Assembly: GCF_000318095.2 (NCBI RefSeq)
Contig: NZ_KB290717.1
Coordinates: forward strand, 518,838-582,837
DNA length: 64,000 nucleotides
Direction of reading: 5' to 3'
Source of the DNA: Alloprevotella sp. oral taxon 473 str. F0040
Lineage (GTDB): Bacteria > Bacteroidota > Bacteroidia > Bacteroidales > Bacteroidaceae
A program made the translations under genes and the position numbers. Positions 17,144 through 25,258 of the stretch are shown here, in pieces; the stretch's first letter is position 1; the number at the start of each line of letters is the position of its first letter. The notes beneath the pieces are model-generated. The model worked only from the letters and a program-made list of their open reading frames with translations, was not told where the DNA came from and did not search any database.

Positions 17144-17863
17144 TTATTTCGCTTGTGCTTCTGCATTTTGAATCATCTGCTGTGAAGCATAGAGATAAAC
17201 TTCTACGCGACGATTCTCTTTTTTACCCGCTGCAGTGCTGTTGTCAGCTACAGGGAAATCTTCGCCATGGCCAGTCACTTCGCGTATTTGCGTACTCTTT
17301 GCACCCATGCTTTGGAGGTAGCTACTTACGCTTTCAGCACGTTGAAGAGAAAGTTGCTGATTCTTAGCCTTAGATTGCTCAGCTGTGCTGTTCTTCCAAC
17401 CTGCATTGTCAGTATAACCCATGATAGACACGTCCATGTCACTGTTGGGTACAAGTACTTCCTTTGCAAACTTAGAAAGAGAACTCTTAGCAGAAGGAGA
17501 AAGTTGTGAGTTACCAGTAGCAAAAAGAATACCGCTGTCGAAAGTTACCTTGACATACTTCACACCATTCTGACCTTCGAGCACTTCAGCCTTAGCGTTT
17601 GCTACCTGTTCAGCAGCAGCCTTAGCCTTGTCCATGCGGTTGCCAATGATGACACCTGCACCACCACCTACAGCAGTACCGATGGCTGCACCAATTGCAG
17701 TGCCTTTACCGTCCTTACTGATGAGATAGCCAGCCAATGCACCAAGTGCTGCACCAGCACCACCACCTAAGAGGCCACCCTTGGCTTTGTTGCTCCATTC
17801 ACCACAAGAGGTGAACATCATAGATGCGCAAAGCGCAACTGCTGCAAATTTGATTCCTTTCAT
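17144..17863 (-). CDS. OmpA-family lipoprotein with glycine-zipper segment
   Basis: A 239-residue envelope protein. The signal peptide ends in a lipobox, MMFTSCGEW (Cys20). Residues about 28-75 are a Gly/Ala-rich zipper (GGLLGGGAGAALGALAGYLI, then GTAIGAAIGTAVGGGAGVIIG) that would insert in or lie on the membrane. The C-terminal OmpA domain has the peptidoglycan-binding pattern: DSGILFATGNSQLSP, MGYTDNAG with the conserved Asp, SLQRAESVSSYLQ and KENRRVEVYLY with the conserved Arg. It resembles the YiaD/Pal-like proteins that tether the outer membrane to the cell wall. It is transcribed alone from a promoter at 17914-17921. Confidence 0.93.
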   Translation of the reverse strand: MKGIKFAAVALCASMMFTSCGEWSNKAKGGLLGGGAGAALGALAGYLISKDGKGTAIGAAIGTAVGGGAGVIIGNRMDKAKAAAEQVANAKAEVLEGQNGVKYVKVTFDSGILFATGNSQLSPSAKSSLSKFAKEVLVPNSDMDVSIMGYTDNAGWKNSTAEQSKAKNQQLSLQRAESVSSYLQSMGAKSTQIREVTGHGEDFPVADNSTAAGKKENRRVEVYLYASQQMIQNAEAQAK

Positions 17864-17913
17864 AATAAGTTTTGTTTCTAGTAAATATGATAGTTCTTAA
17901 TGGATTTTGTATA

Positions 17914-17921
17914 CAAAAATA
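17914..17921 (-). promoter_or_regulatory. -7 box of the OmpA-like gene
   Basis: The minus strand reads TATTTTTG (TAnnTTTG), 50 bases upstream of the start codon. Confidence 0.55.
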
Positions 17922-17964
17922 CTCATTACCCAAGGAGAAGCAAAAGAAATAAAGAAAAAAGTTG

Positions 17965-17972
17965 TATCTTTG
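17965..17972 (+). promoter_or_regulatory. -7 box of the 18047 gene
   Basis: TATCTTTG followed by CAC is a very good match to the Bacteroidetes -7 element. It is divergent from the OmpA-like promoter; the two boxes are 43 bases apart. Confidence 0.65.
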
Positions 17973-18046
17973 CACGCAAATATCAAAAGTGTGCGAAATA
18001 ATCGCATCAAAATTCTCAGTATAACTAACAAAACAAGCATTCTGCC

Positions 18047-19090
18047 ATGGAAAATACTCAATTTCCACCTCAAAATCAAGGTAATGCTGATGCGCACCTC
18101 GCTCATGACAGTGCGCAAAACTCTGATTATGGTGCACAGAATCCTAACCCTAACGCACCTTATTCCCAAGAAATGAATTCTCCTCACGTGGCTGGCATGC
18201 CTCCAATGCCTCCTAAGAAGAAGAATAAATGGCTCTATTGGTTCCTTCCGCTCGTTATCATTCTAGGACTAGGTGGGGGACTTTTTGGCTGGTACTACAT
18301 CAATGGTAGTCAAAATGAAGAAACAGCCTACACTACTCTATTGGGCAATGAGAATGTTCAAGATTATGAGAATTATCTAGAGCGTTTTCCCAATGGCGAA
18401 CATGCTGCTGAGGTGCGCGAACGGCTGGCACAACTGAAAACGATGTATGCTGACTGGACTAGAATTGCCAATAGCGAATATGCCTCTGACTTCGAACGAT
18501 TCAAACAGCAATATCCCGCTAGCCAACTCGTCAAACAGTGTGAACTCAAGATTGACTCCCTGGATTGGGTTACAGCTCTCAAGCTAAACACTCCTGAAGC
18601 TATGGCTGAATATATGGACAAGCATCCTGAAGGTCGCTATATCTCTGAAGCTGGCATTGCTCAAAACACTCTTGCTACTACACAAGTAGACGAAACGGAA
18701 CGCAGTAGTATCTCAGAGGTGCTTACCGACTTTTATCAAGCGTTTGCCCAAAATGACGATGCGACACTCTGCACCTTCATCACTCCCACTATGTCGCAGT
18801 TTCTCTCTAAGAAGAATGCCACAAAAGCGGACGTGGTGAGCCTTGTAAAAAGCACCTATTCTGAAGATATCGAAAACTGCTCATTCGTGTTGAATAATGA
18901 TTATGAGATTACGAAAAAGGTGAGCAACGAGGGTAAGGTGACTTATCAAGTGAGCTTTAGTGTGGATCAACACATCCAACGCAGTGGTGAAGGGAAAACT
19001 TTTGGCTCGTACACTGCTAACGCTACTATCACAAATGACCTCAAGATTTCGTCATTAACGATGAAGGAGATTTCTCGTCAAAACAAATAA
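18047..19090 (+). CDS. Membrane-anchored protein with helical repeats and NTF2-like C-terminal domain
   Basis: A 347-residue protein. The first about 60 residues are Asn/Pro/Gln-rich and cytoplasmic by charge (PPKKKNK), followed by one membrane helix at about 62-84 (WLYWFLPLVIILGLGGGLFGWYY). Residues 100-210 hold about three copies of a 35-45-residue helical repeat built on YENYLERFPNGEHAAEV, FERFKQQYPASQLVK and MAEYMDKHPEGRYISEA, similar to solvent-exposed TPR-like repeats. The C-terminal 120 residues (VLTDFYQAFAQNDDATLCTFI and onward) resemble an NTF2-like/DUF4878 domain. No function is assigned; a periplasmic scaffold is a guess. Confidence 0.7.
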   Translation: MENTQFPPQNQGNADAHLAHDSAQNSDYGAQNPNPNAPYSQEMNSPHVAGMPPMPPKKKNKWLYWFLPLVIILGLGGGLFGWYYINGSQNEETAYTTLLGNENVQDYENYLERFPNGEHAAEVRERLAQLKTMYADWTRIANSEYASDFERFKQQYPASQLVKQCELKIDSLDWVTALKLNTPEAMAEYMDKHPEGRYISEAGIAQNTLATTQVDETERSSISEVLTDFYQAFAQNDDATLCTFITPTMSQFLSKKNATKADVVSLVKSTYSEDIENCSFVLNNDYEITKKVSNEGKVTYQVSFSVDQHIQRSGEGKTFGSYTANATITNDLKISSLTMKEISRQNK

Positions 19091-19140
19091 TCATCGTTCC
19101 TAGACATCAGGACTTACATCAACCATAAAGCAAAACATCT

Positions 19141-19596
19141 ATGCTCGTTATCAACAACTACGAAGAATTTGCTTCACACCTCGGTCAAGTGCTCGGCACT
19201 TCCGAATGGCTTGAAGTGCCACAAGACCGTATCAACCTCTTTGCTGACGCGACTCTCGACCATCAGTGGATTCACGTTGATGCTGAAAAAGCAAAGTCTG
19301 GCCCATTTGGTCAAACCATCGTGCATGGCTATCTCACCCTCTCTCTCCTTCCTCACTTGTGGGGCCAAATCATTGATGTGCGTAACATCAAAATGATGGT
19401 GAACTACGGAATGGACAAGATGAAATTTGGTCAAGCTGTGCTTTCTGGTCAGCAGATTCGTCTCACTGCTACGCTCGCATCTATCGCAGATCTTCGTGGC
19501 GTATGCAAAGCTGAAATTAAATTTACGATTGAGATTAAGGATCAGAAGAAGCCTGCACTCACAGGTGTAGCTACTTTCTTGTATCACTTTGCTTAA
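19141..19596 (+). CDS. MaoC-like (R)-specific enoyl-CoA hydratase
   Basis: A 151-residue hot-dog fold protein. The hydratase motif is clear: residues 31-62 read FADATLDHQWIHVDAEKAKSG and FGQTIVHGYLTLSL, with the catalytic Asp and His of the MaoC/PhaJ/NodN group in DATLDHQWIH. These enzymes hydrate 2-enoyl-CoA or act on acyl-CoA intermediates. It stands 50 bases downstream of the repeat-protein gene. The acyl-CoA dehydrogenase/EtfAB genes are 5 kb away, so a shared acyl-CoA pathway is possible but not proven. Confidence 0.9.
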   Translation: MLVINNYEEFASHLGQVLGTSEWLEVPQDRINLFADATLDHQWIHVDAEKAKSGPFGQTIVHGYLTLSLLPHLWGQIIDVRNIKMMVNYGMDKMKFGQAVLSGQQIRLTATLASIADLRGVCKAEIKFTIEIKDQKKPALTGVATFLYHFA

Positions 19597-19616
19597 TCTC
19601 TACCTCTCCTTTTCAC

Positions 19617-19695
19617 CGCGTGTGGACTGTTGCTGCTACACGACATAGAGCGCATGCTGCGCTCAACGTCGTAGCTGTAAGCCAGTCCACACGCG
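19617..19695. repeat. Long compound hairpin between maoC-like and yigZ genes
   Basis: Perfect 13-bp arms CGCGTGTGGACTG (19617-19629) and CAGTCCACACGCG (19683-19695) enclose CTACACGAC/GTCGTAG (19636-19644 with 19668-19674) and an inner palindrome GAGCGCA/TGCGCTC (19648-19654 with 19658-19664). The whole can fold into one long imperfect stem. There is no T tract, so it is not a typical terminator. Confidence 0.8.
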
Positions 19696-19736
19696 ATGTC
19701 CATTTTATCTATTGCCTCAACAAACATTCGTCTAAG

Positions 19737-20348
19737 ATGAAGGATACCTATCGTACGATCTCTACTGCAGGTGAAGCGATTTATACCGAAAAGCGAAGCA
19801 AGTTTATCGCCTTCGCAGAGCATGTGGCTGATGAAGAAGCAGTAAAATCTCGTATGGCTGCGCTACGCAAACAATTCTACGATGCTCGCCACGTGTGCTA
19901 TGCTTATGTTTTAGGCAATGATGCAAGCACCACTCGCGCAAACGATGATGGAGAACCTTCAGGCTCGGCAGGCCGACCTATCCTTGGACAAATTCATTCT
20001 GCTGATCTGACCTATACTCTGGTAGTCGTGGTGCGCTATTTTGGCGGAGTGAAGTTAGGTACGGGTGGTTTGGTCGTAGCCTATAAGACTGCTGCCGCTG
20101 CCGCTATCGAAGCAGCTAGCATAGAGGAGAAGATTGTCATGCAACGATTTATTGTTGAGGTGCCCTACACCGAAGCGGACACAGCCATGCGTTTTGTGCG
20201 AGACGGTGAAGGAGAAATTGTAAATCGCGACTATACGGCCTCCCATCAAATACTCACCATCGAGGTGCGCACCTCTCTCTTAGCCTCTTTGCAAGAGCGA
20301 CTTCGCAAGATTTATTCATTGTCCATCAAAGACGAGAAGGCTTTATAA
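19737..20348 (+). CDS. YigZ/IMPACT family protein (UPF0029)
   Basis: A 203-residue protein starting MKDTYRTISTAGEAIYTEKRSKF. An upstream GTG at 19620 would add 39 residues encoded by the hairpin region, which is unlikely. The family signature YFGGVKLGTGGLVVAYK is at about 100-116, preceded by DDGEPSGSAGRP. The C-terminal part has the DUF1949 ferredoxin-like pattern (VEVPYTEADTAMRF). The YigZ/IMPACT N-terminal domain is related to translation-linked proteins; its bacterial role is unclear. Confidence 0.93.
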   Translation: MKDTYRTISTAGEAIYTEKRSKFIAFAEHVADEEAVKSRMAALRKQFYDARHVCYAYVLGNDASTTRANDDGEPSGSAGRPILGQIHSADLTYTLVVVVRYFGGVKLGTGGLVVAYKTAAAAAIEAASIEEKIVMQRFIVEVPYTEADTAMRFVRDGEGEIVNRDYTASHQILTIEVRTSLLASLQERLRKIYSLSIKDEKAL

Positions 20349-20417
20349 GCCGTAAACTCTTTCTCATCTCTATCTCCTGATTTGGGTATTTAGGAAGAGG
20401 AACTCACATAAAACAGC

Positions 20418-20455
20418 GACCGCTAATTTGTACCATCGTAGACAAATTAGCGGTC
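20418..20455. terminator. Hairpin between convergent yigZ and porE-like genes
   Basis: Arms GACCGCTAATTTGT (20418-20431) and ACAAATTAGCGGTC (20442-20455) pair perfectly with a 10-base loop. The 3' flank on either strand is only moderately T-rich (ATCATATTT). It is placed to serve both convergent genes. The rest of 20349-20594 shows nothing else I can identify. Confidence 0.6.
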
Positions 20456-20594
20456 ATCATATTTCGACCTTCAGGACTGGCATTATAGAGGGCTTATTCT
20501 CCTTGTTCAGCCACAAAGTGTATCTCTTACCCTCATTTTATTCTCGATGTTAAAACGGGAAGAAAGCCGAGAGCGCACGATAGCTCACGCTGAT

Positions 20595-22661
20595 TTAATC
20601 ACGTTTGCGCGCTGGCAGAGCATCTGATTTGAGATTTCCATGAGCATCAAAAAGCCCATAGGTGGTGCGAAGCACGCGGAACTCCGTTCGTCGATTGAGC
20701 GCATTGCAGATTTCTTGTTGTTCGGGTGTGAGTTTTGCTATGAAATCCGTGCTCAATGTATCGTTTTCGTGCAAGAAAGGTTGTTCTTCAGCTAAACGCC
20801 GATTCACCACTTTAGGTACAGACTCTCCATAGCCTTTCGGGGTGAGTCGATCACGAGCGATGCCTTTGCTCAACAAATAGTTCACGACACTCTCTGCACG
20901 ACGTTGAGACAAGCTAAGATTATAGGCATCATTGCCACGATAGTCGGTATGTGCAGCCAGTTCTATTGTGATGTGCGGATTGTCTATGAGCAGTTTTGCG
21001 AGTCGCTCCAATGCAGGAGCTGACTCAGAAGCCACCTCAGCTTTGTCAAAAGGATAGAACACATTGCGTACCAGAACGGGAATGTTCATGGATGGGAGAG
21101 GAAACTGCAAGACATATTGATGTTCTTCATCCTGAATAGAATCTACTTGAAGCTGATTGGGGAAATTGAGATAACCCGAACATGAAGCTAAGAAGACATA
21201 GCGCACTCCTGGCTGTACTTCTTGCTCAAATGATCCATCGGGCTTCACAGGGAGCTTGACATTAGTACCATCACTTCCCACCATTTGCACCTGTGCAGCT
21301 GGAAGTTCGTAGCCGTCTTGTTCGTACACCCAACCTTTCACTGTTAGGAGGCGTTCGGGATAGGAAAATTCAAACATTTTGTCCCATCCTCTACCTCCAG
21401 TGCTACGAGAGGAAGAGAAAAAGCCACGGTTGTGCCATCCATCAAAAGTGATTCCGAAATCATTTCCCGCCGAATTCATTGGTGCAGGTAGATGTTCAAC
21501 CTTCCATTCATGCAACAACGTGTCCTCTTGAGCAAGATACAAATCTAACCCTCCTAATCCTCCGCGGCCATCACTCGAAAAATACAAGGTGCCGTTGGGA
21601 CGGAAGCTAGGAAAACTCTCATTTCCCGAGGTGTTAATCGAAGCTCCCAAATTTTCTATGATACCTACTCCTTTTGCCTCTTTGATATCAGCACGCCAAA
21701 GGTCTAGGCCACCATATCCTCCAGGCATGTCGGAGGTGAAATATAACCATCTTCCATCAGGAGAAATAGTCGGATGCGCATAGCTCGACAAGGTGTCTGT
21801 ACCTATTTTTAGGACTTGCGGTTTAGTCCAGGCTGCATCGCTGCGTTGCGCTGTCCAGATTTCAGCCATTCGTGGATATTGAGGATGATTAGGACATACT
21901 GTGAGATACATGGTCTTACCATCGGGAGAAAAGGCCACAGCTCCTTCATCTTGAGGAGTGTTGATTGTACTCACAGGCTCAGGCGTTTTCCAGCGGCCTT
22001 TCTCATCTAATTGCGAGTAGAACACATCTCCACTCTTTTGAGCAGTGATGCCAGAGATATCATTGCCCAATACCGCAGAACGGGTGGTCGTGAAGTAGAG
22101 TTGTTGTTCTTTGCCCTGTCCTACCAACATAGGTGCATAGTCACTACGATTACCATTGAATAACGTTGCTGATTTTACGGTATAGAGAGAATTGGCACCG
22201 CGCTCGGCCATAGCCTTTTGCACCTGCTCCACTCCTAGAGCAGCTTGTTGGTGTGCCATCGCTAAAGCATTATTCTCAAGCGAAAGCTTTCTTTGATTTT
22301 CAAAGGCTACTAAAGCTCCTTTGTAGTCGCCTTGCAGCATGAACATCTGCCCTATACGAAGATAGGTCAAAGTGTCGGTGAAATGATATCGCTCTGCCGT
22401 ACGATAAGCTGCAAGAGCACGCGAAGAAGCACCATAGCGACTGTAGCATTCGCCCATAGCATAGGACAAACGCCCTCTTTTGGCTTTATCGCTTGCAGGG
22501 GTCAGCCGGTAGGCATGTTGATAGTGTGCCGCAGCTTCGGCATACTCACCTATGGCGAGGGCACGCTGGGCACGAAGCTCACTCTTTTCGGCAGAGCCAC
22601 AACTAGCGATAACGGCTAAAAGAGCAAGGCTGGAGAGGATAAACAGGACTTTTCTCTGCAT
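20595..22661 (-). CDS. PorE-like T9SS component: TPR, WD40-type propeller, CRD, OmpA domain
   Basis: A 688-residue lipoprotein starting MQRKVLF. The upstream TTG at 22670 is a less likely start. The signal peptide ends in a lipobox, AVIASCGSA (Cys about 21). Domain order is TPR helices (about 30-150), a PD40/WD40-like beta-propeller with FSPDGKTMYLT and SPDGRWLYFTSDMPGGYGG blades (about 150-420), a carboxypeptidase-regulatory-like fold (about 425-490, VKGWVYEQDGYELPAAQV), then an OmpA domain (VFYPFDKAE, AAHTDYRGNDAYN, NLSLSQRRAESVVNYL). This is the architecture of P. gingivalis PorE, which attaches the type IX secretion machinery to peptidoglycan. The family also contains other gliding/envelope proteins, so PorE is the best but not the only reading. 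Confidence 0.85.
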   Translation of the reverse strand: MQRKVLFILSSLALLAVIASCGSAEKSELRAQRALAIGEYAEAAAHYQHAYRLTPASDKAKRGRLSYAMGECYSRYGASSRALAAYRTAERYHFTDTLTYLRIGQMFMLQGDYKGALVAFENQRKLSLENNALAMAHQQAALGVEQVQKAMAERGANSLYTVKSATLFNGNRSDYAPMLVGQGKEQQLYFTTTRSAVLGNDISGITAQKSGDVFYSQLDEKGRWKTPEPVSTINTPQDEGAVAFSPDGKTMYLTVCPNHPQYPRMAEIWTAQRSDAAWTKPQVLKIGTDTLSSYAHPTISPDGRWLYFTSDMPGGYGGLDLWRADIKEAKGVGIIENLGASINTSGNESFPSFRPNGTLYFSSDGRGGLGGLDLYLAQEDTLLHEWKVEHLPAPMNSAGNDFGITFDGWHNRGFFSSSRSTGGRGWDKMFEFSYPERLLTVKGWVYEQDGYELPAAQVQMVGSDGTNVKLPVKPDGSFEQEVQPGVRYVFLASCSGYLNFPNQLQVDSIQDEEHQYVLQFPLPSMNIPVLVRNVFYPFDKAEVASESAPALERLAKLLIDNPHITIELAAHTDYRGNDAYNLSLSQRRAESVVNYLLSKGIARDRLTPKGYGESVPKVVNRRLAEEQPFLHENDTLSTDFIAKLTPEQQEICNALNRRTEFRVLRTTYGLFDAHGNLKSDALPARKRD

Positions 22662-22667
22662 AGACAA

Positions 22668-22675
22668 CAAAGATA
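22668..22675 (-). promoter_or_regulatory. -7 box almost touching the porE-like start codon
   Basis: The minus strand reads TATCTTTG (TAnnTTTG) and ends 7 bases before the ATG at 22661. If it is functional, the 5' leader would be nearly absent. Confidence 0.4.
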
Positions 22676-22731
22676 ACAGAAAAAGTCGGATTTTAGTGCT
22701 TTGGAAATGCTTTATTTGTAGAATAATTTTG

Positions 22732-22739
22732 TACTTTTG
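22732..22739 (+). promoter_or_regulatory. -7 box upstream of nagA
   Basis: TACTTTTG followed by C matches TAnnTTTG. It is 230 bases before the nagA start, implying a long 5' leader (22745-22969). Confidence 0.5.
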
Positions 22740-22969
22740 CTCTTATATAGGCTATCTTCTAGAGAAGATGCTTATAGGATGTATGGAAAACAGCTCCATC
22801 TCCTCTCTTTCGAGAGCTGATAAACCCATAACAAAGAATACACACTTGTGAGCGGTGTCTCCACAATATGCACCCATTTGCTCAAGAATTTTCTTGCTCA
22901 AGGAATCTTCGACTCTCGTAAGAACCACAAACGAACTCATTTGTTTCACCCAAACAACCATTATATCTC
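22740..22969 (+). other. Long leader region of nagA
   Basis: About 225 bases between the likely promoter and nagA hold no gene I can support. A possible 27-codon ORF (22769-22852, ATG to TGA) is the only notable reading frame. Short inverted runs are present (for example GCTCTCGAAAGAG-like pairing near 22800-22820 and AGAATTTTCTT near 22887-22897), but I could not match a known riboswitch. Confidence 0.4.
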
Positions 22970-24142
22970 ATGCTTAAGCAAATCACCAATGGTCGCATCC
23001 TCACGGCCGAAGGTTGGCTCGAAGGCGGTAGTGTTATCGTCGATGGGGGCAAAATTATTGAGGTATCTAATAACGAACTCCCTGTGCAAGGTGCTGAAAT
23101 CATCGATGCCAAAGGTTGCGACATCGTGCCTGGTGGTATTGAGCTTCACATCCATGGTGGTGGTGGCCGCGACTTCATGGAAGGAACAGAAGAGGCTTTC
23201 CGCACAGCCGTAGAAGCTCACATGCACTGGGGAACTACAGCGATATTCCCTACCCTTTCCTCTAGTAAGCGCGAATGGATAGACCGTGCCATCAAGACTT
23301 GCGAAAAGTTGATGGCTGAACCTGGAAGCCCCGTCATGGGTCTTCACCTCGAAGGGCCTTACTTCAACTTGAAGAAAGCCGGTGCTCAAATGCCAGACAT
23401 TATCCGCAATCCTGACCAAAAGGAATATGAAGAAATCTTTGCTTCCACCAACTGCATCAAGCGTTGGGATGCTGCTCCAGAACTTCCTGGTGCTGAAGAA
23501 TTCTTCAAATGCTGTGTCAAGAATAACTGCGTTGCTTCTATTGCTCACACCGATGGTGACTGGGAAGATGTGAAACGTGCTTATGATGCTGGTGCTCGTT
23601 TGGCCACTCACTTCACCAATGCTATGAGCATGCTCCGCAAAGACCGCGAATTTAAGAAAGTGGGTGTCGTAGAAAGTGTGTTTGCCCTGGAAGACTTTAA
23701 TGTAGAAGTCATTTGTGATGGTATCCACGTTCCTCCTGTGCTTGTGAAGCAGATTTTCAATGCCAAGGGCGTAGACCGCATGTGTCTCATCACTGACTCA
23801 CTCGCAGTAAGTGCAATCCCTGAAGGTAGTGATGTAGATCCTGGCATCATCGACCCTCGCACCATCATTGAAGATGGAGTGTGCAAGCTATCCGACCGCA
23901 GTGCTCTCGCTGGTTCTATTTCCACGATGGATCGATTGGTACGCACTGCCGTTCAAGAGGCTGGTATCTCTATGCAAGATGCTTGTCGCATGATTGGCGA
24001 AATGCCAGCTCGCTTCATGGGTATTGATGACCGCAAGGGTTTCCTCAAAAAGGGTTATGATGCAGACATCATTATGTTTGACCAAAATCAACAACTCAAG
24101 TTTGTGATGCAGAACGGCAACGTAAAGCGTAGCGAACTTTAA
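22970..24142 (+). CDS. nagA: N-acetylglucosamine-6-phosphate deacetylase
   Basis: A 390-residue amidohydrolase that converts N-acetylglucosamine-6-phosphate to glucosamine-6-phosphate and acetate, feeding NagB. The metal site and family motifs are visible: PGGIELHIHGGGGRDFMEG (about 54-72), GLHLEGPYF (about 125-133), a conserved IAHTDGDWEDV with metal-binding His, TNAMSML, CDGIHVPP (about 250) and LITDSLAVSAI with the catalytic Asp. The length is normal. nagB lies 23 kb away at 47501, so the pathway genes are not linked. It is transcribed alone, with a terminator at 24151. Confidence 0.96.
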   Translation: MLKQITNGRILTAEGWLEGGSVIVDGGKIIEVSNNELPVQGAEIIDAKGCDIVPGGIELHIHGGGGRDFMEGTEEAFRTAVEAHMHWGTTAIFPTLSSSKREWIDRAIKTCEKLMAEPGSPVMGLHLEGPYFNLKKAGAQMPDIIRNPDQKEYEEIFASTNCIKRWDAAPELPGAEEFFKCCVKNNCVASIAHTDGDWEDVKRAYDAGARLATHFTNAMSMLRKDREFKKVGVVESVFALEDFNVEVICDGIHVPPVLVKQIFNAKGVDRMCLITDSLAVSAIPEGSDVDPGIIDPRTIIEDGVCKLSDRSALAGSISTMDRLVRTAVQEAGISMQDACRMIGEMPARFMGIDDRKGFLKKGYDADIIMFDQNQQLKFVMQNGNVKRSEL

Positions 24143-24150
24143 TCTGTAGC

Positions 24151-24196
24151 CTCTCTCACGAAGGCCTGTGCTTTCGTGGGAGAGCTTTTCTTTTTT
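24151..24196 (+). terminator. Terminator of nagA
   Basis: Arms CTCTCTCACGAA (24151-24162) and TTCGTGGGAGAG (24173-24184), with one G-U pair, are followed by CTTTTCTTTTTT. Confidence 0.85.
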
Positions 24197-24382
24197 GAGC
24201 CTTTATTCTCCATGTGGGAATGATGATGTGTGCTCAACTTCTGTGGAATATTGCTTCCGCAACTTATGATTTAATAGACTAATGACTGTCTCTTGTCTAT
24301 TACAGTCACTCTATACCCTAGGTGTTTGACCACACCTCAATGAAAACTTATTTTCTTATATCTAAACCGCTCTTTCTCCTTT

Positions 24383-25255
24383 ATGAGTTTCAACATTGTT
24401 GTACTTGCAAAGCAAGTGCCCGACACCCGCAACGTGGGAAAAGATGCCATGACTCCTCAAGGCACGGTGAACCGCGCTGCGCTTCCTGCAATTTTCAATC
24501 CTGAAGATCTCAATGCGCTGGAACAAGCACTTCGCATTAAAGATTTGTATCCGGACACGCGCATCACCATCATTACGATGGGATTGCCCAAAGCTGCTGA
24601 TATCCTTCGCGAAGGACTTTTCCGTGGCACTGATGCTGGGATACTTGTCACTGATCGTGCGCTGGCTGGTGCTGACACTTTGGCTACATCCTATGTGCTC
24701 TCACAGACCATTCACAAAATGGGCAACGTAGATTTGGTGATTGGTGGTCGCCAAGCTATTGATGGTGACACGGCTCAAGTAGGGCCACAAGTGGCACAAA
24801 AATTAGGTATTGACCAAGTTACCTATGTAGAGGAAATTAATGAAATTACCAAGGACTATGTCATCGCTACACGACGCATAGATGGTGGTATCGAACAAGT
24901 GAAAGCTCCTCTCCCTTTGCTGCTTACCGTTACGGGTTCGGCTGCTCCATGCCGTCCTAGAAATGCAAAATTGATGATGCGTTATAAACGCGCACTTGTA
25001 GCAGCAGAGCGAAACTCTCTTCCAGAAAAATACGCGGCACAATGGGAAGCGCGCCCAGAACTCCAGCTCATTCAGTGGGGGGCAGAAGAAATCGATGCAG
25101 ATCTAGCGCAATGTGGGCTGACAGGCTCACCCACTAAAGTAAAAAGCGTGCAGAATGTGGTTTTTGCCACCAAAGAGAGCAAACGACTCACCGCTAGTGA
25201 CAGCGATATCGAAGATTTAATTACAGAACTCTTAGACAGCCACACCATCGGATAA
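24383..25255 (+). CDS. etfB: Electron transfer flavoprotein, beta subunit
   Basis: A 290-residue cytoplasmic subunit of the heterodimeric ETF that carries electrons from acyl-CoA dehydrogenases. The N-terminus MSFNIVVLAKQVPDTRNVG is the family start. The AMP-binding region VIGGRQAIDGDTAQVGPQVAQKLG (about 116-139) and the loop containing IDGGIEQVKAPLPLLLTV are typical. It starts a three-gene operon with etfA (gap of 3 bases) and the acyl-CoA dehydrogenase. A clear promoter was not seen in 24197-24382. Confidence 0.94.
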   Translation: MSFNIVVLAKQVPDTRNVGKDAMTPQGTVNRAALPAIFNPEDLNALEQALRIKDLYPDTRITIITMGLPKAADILREGLFRGTDAGILVTDRALAGADTLATSYVLSQTIHKMGNVDLVIGGRQAIDGDTAQVGPQVAQKLGIDQVTYVEEINEITKDYVIATRRIDGGIEQVKAPLPLLLTVTGSAAPCRPRNAKLMMRYKRALVAAERNSLPEKYAAQWEARPELQLIQWGAEEIDADLAQCGLTGSPTKVKSVQNVVFATKESKRLTASDSDIEDLITELLDSHTIG

Positions 25256-25258
25256 GCC

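Noticed and set aside
19620-19736. Upstream GTG start for the YigZ protein
   Set aside because: It would translate the long hairpin at 19617-19695 and adds 39 residues with no family support. The ATG at 19737 begins the conserved domain.
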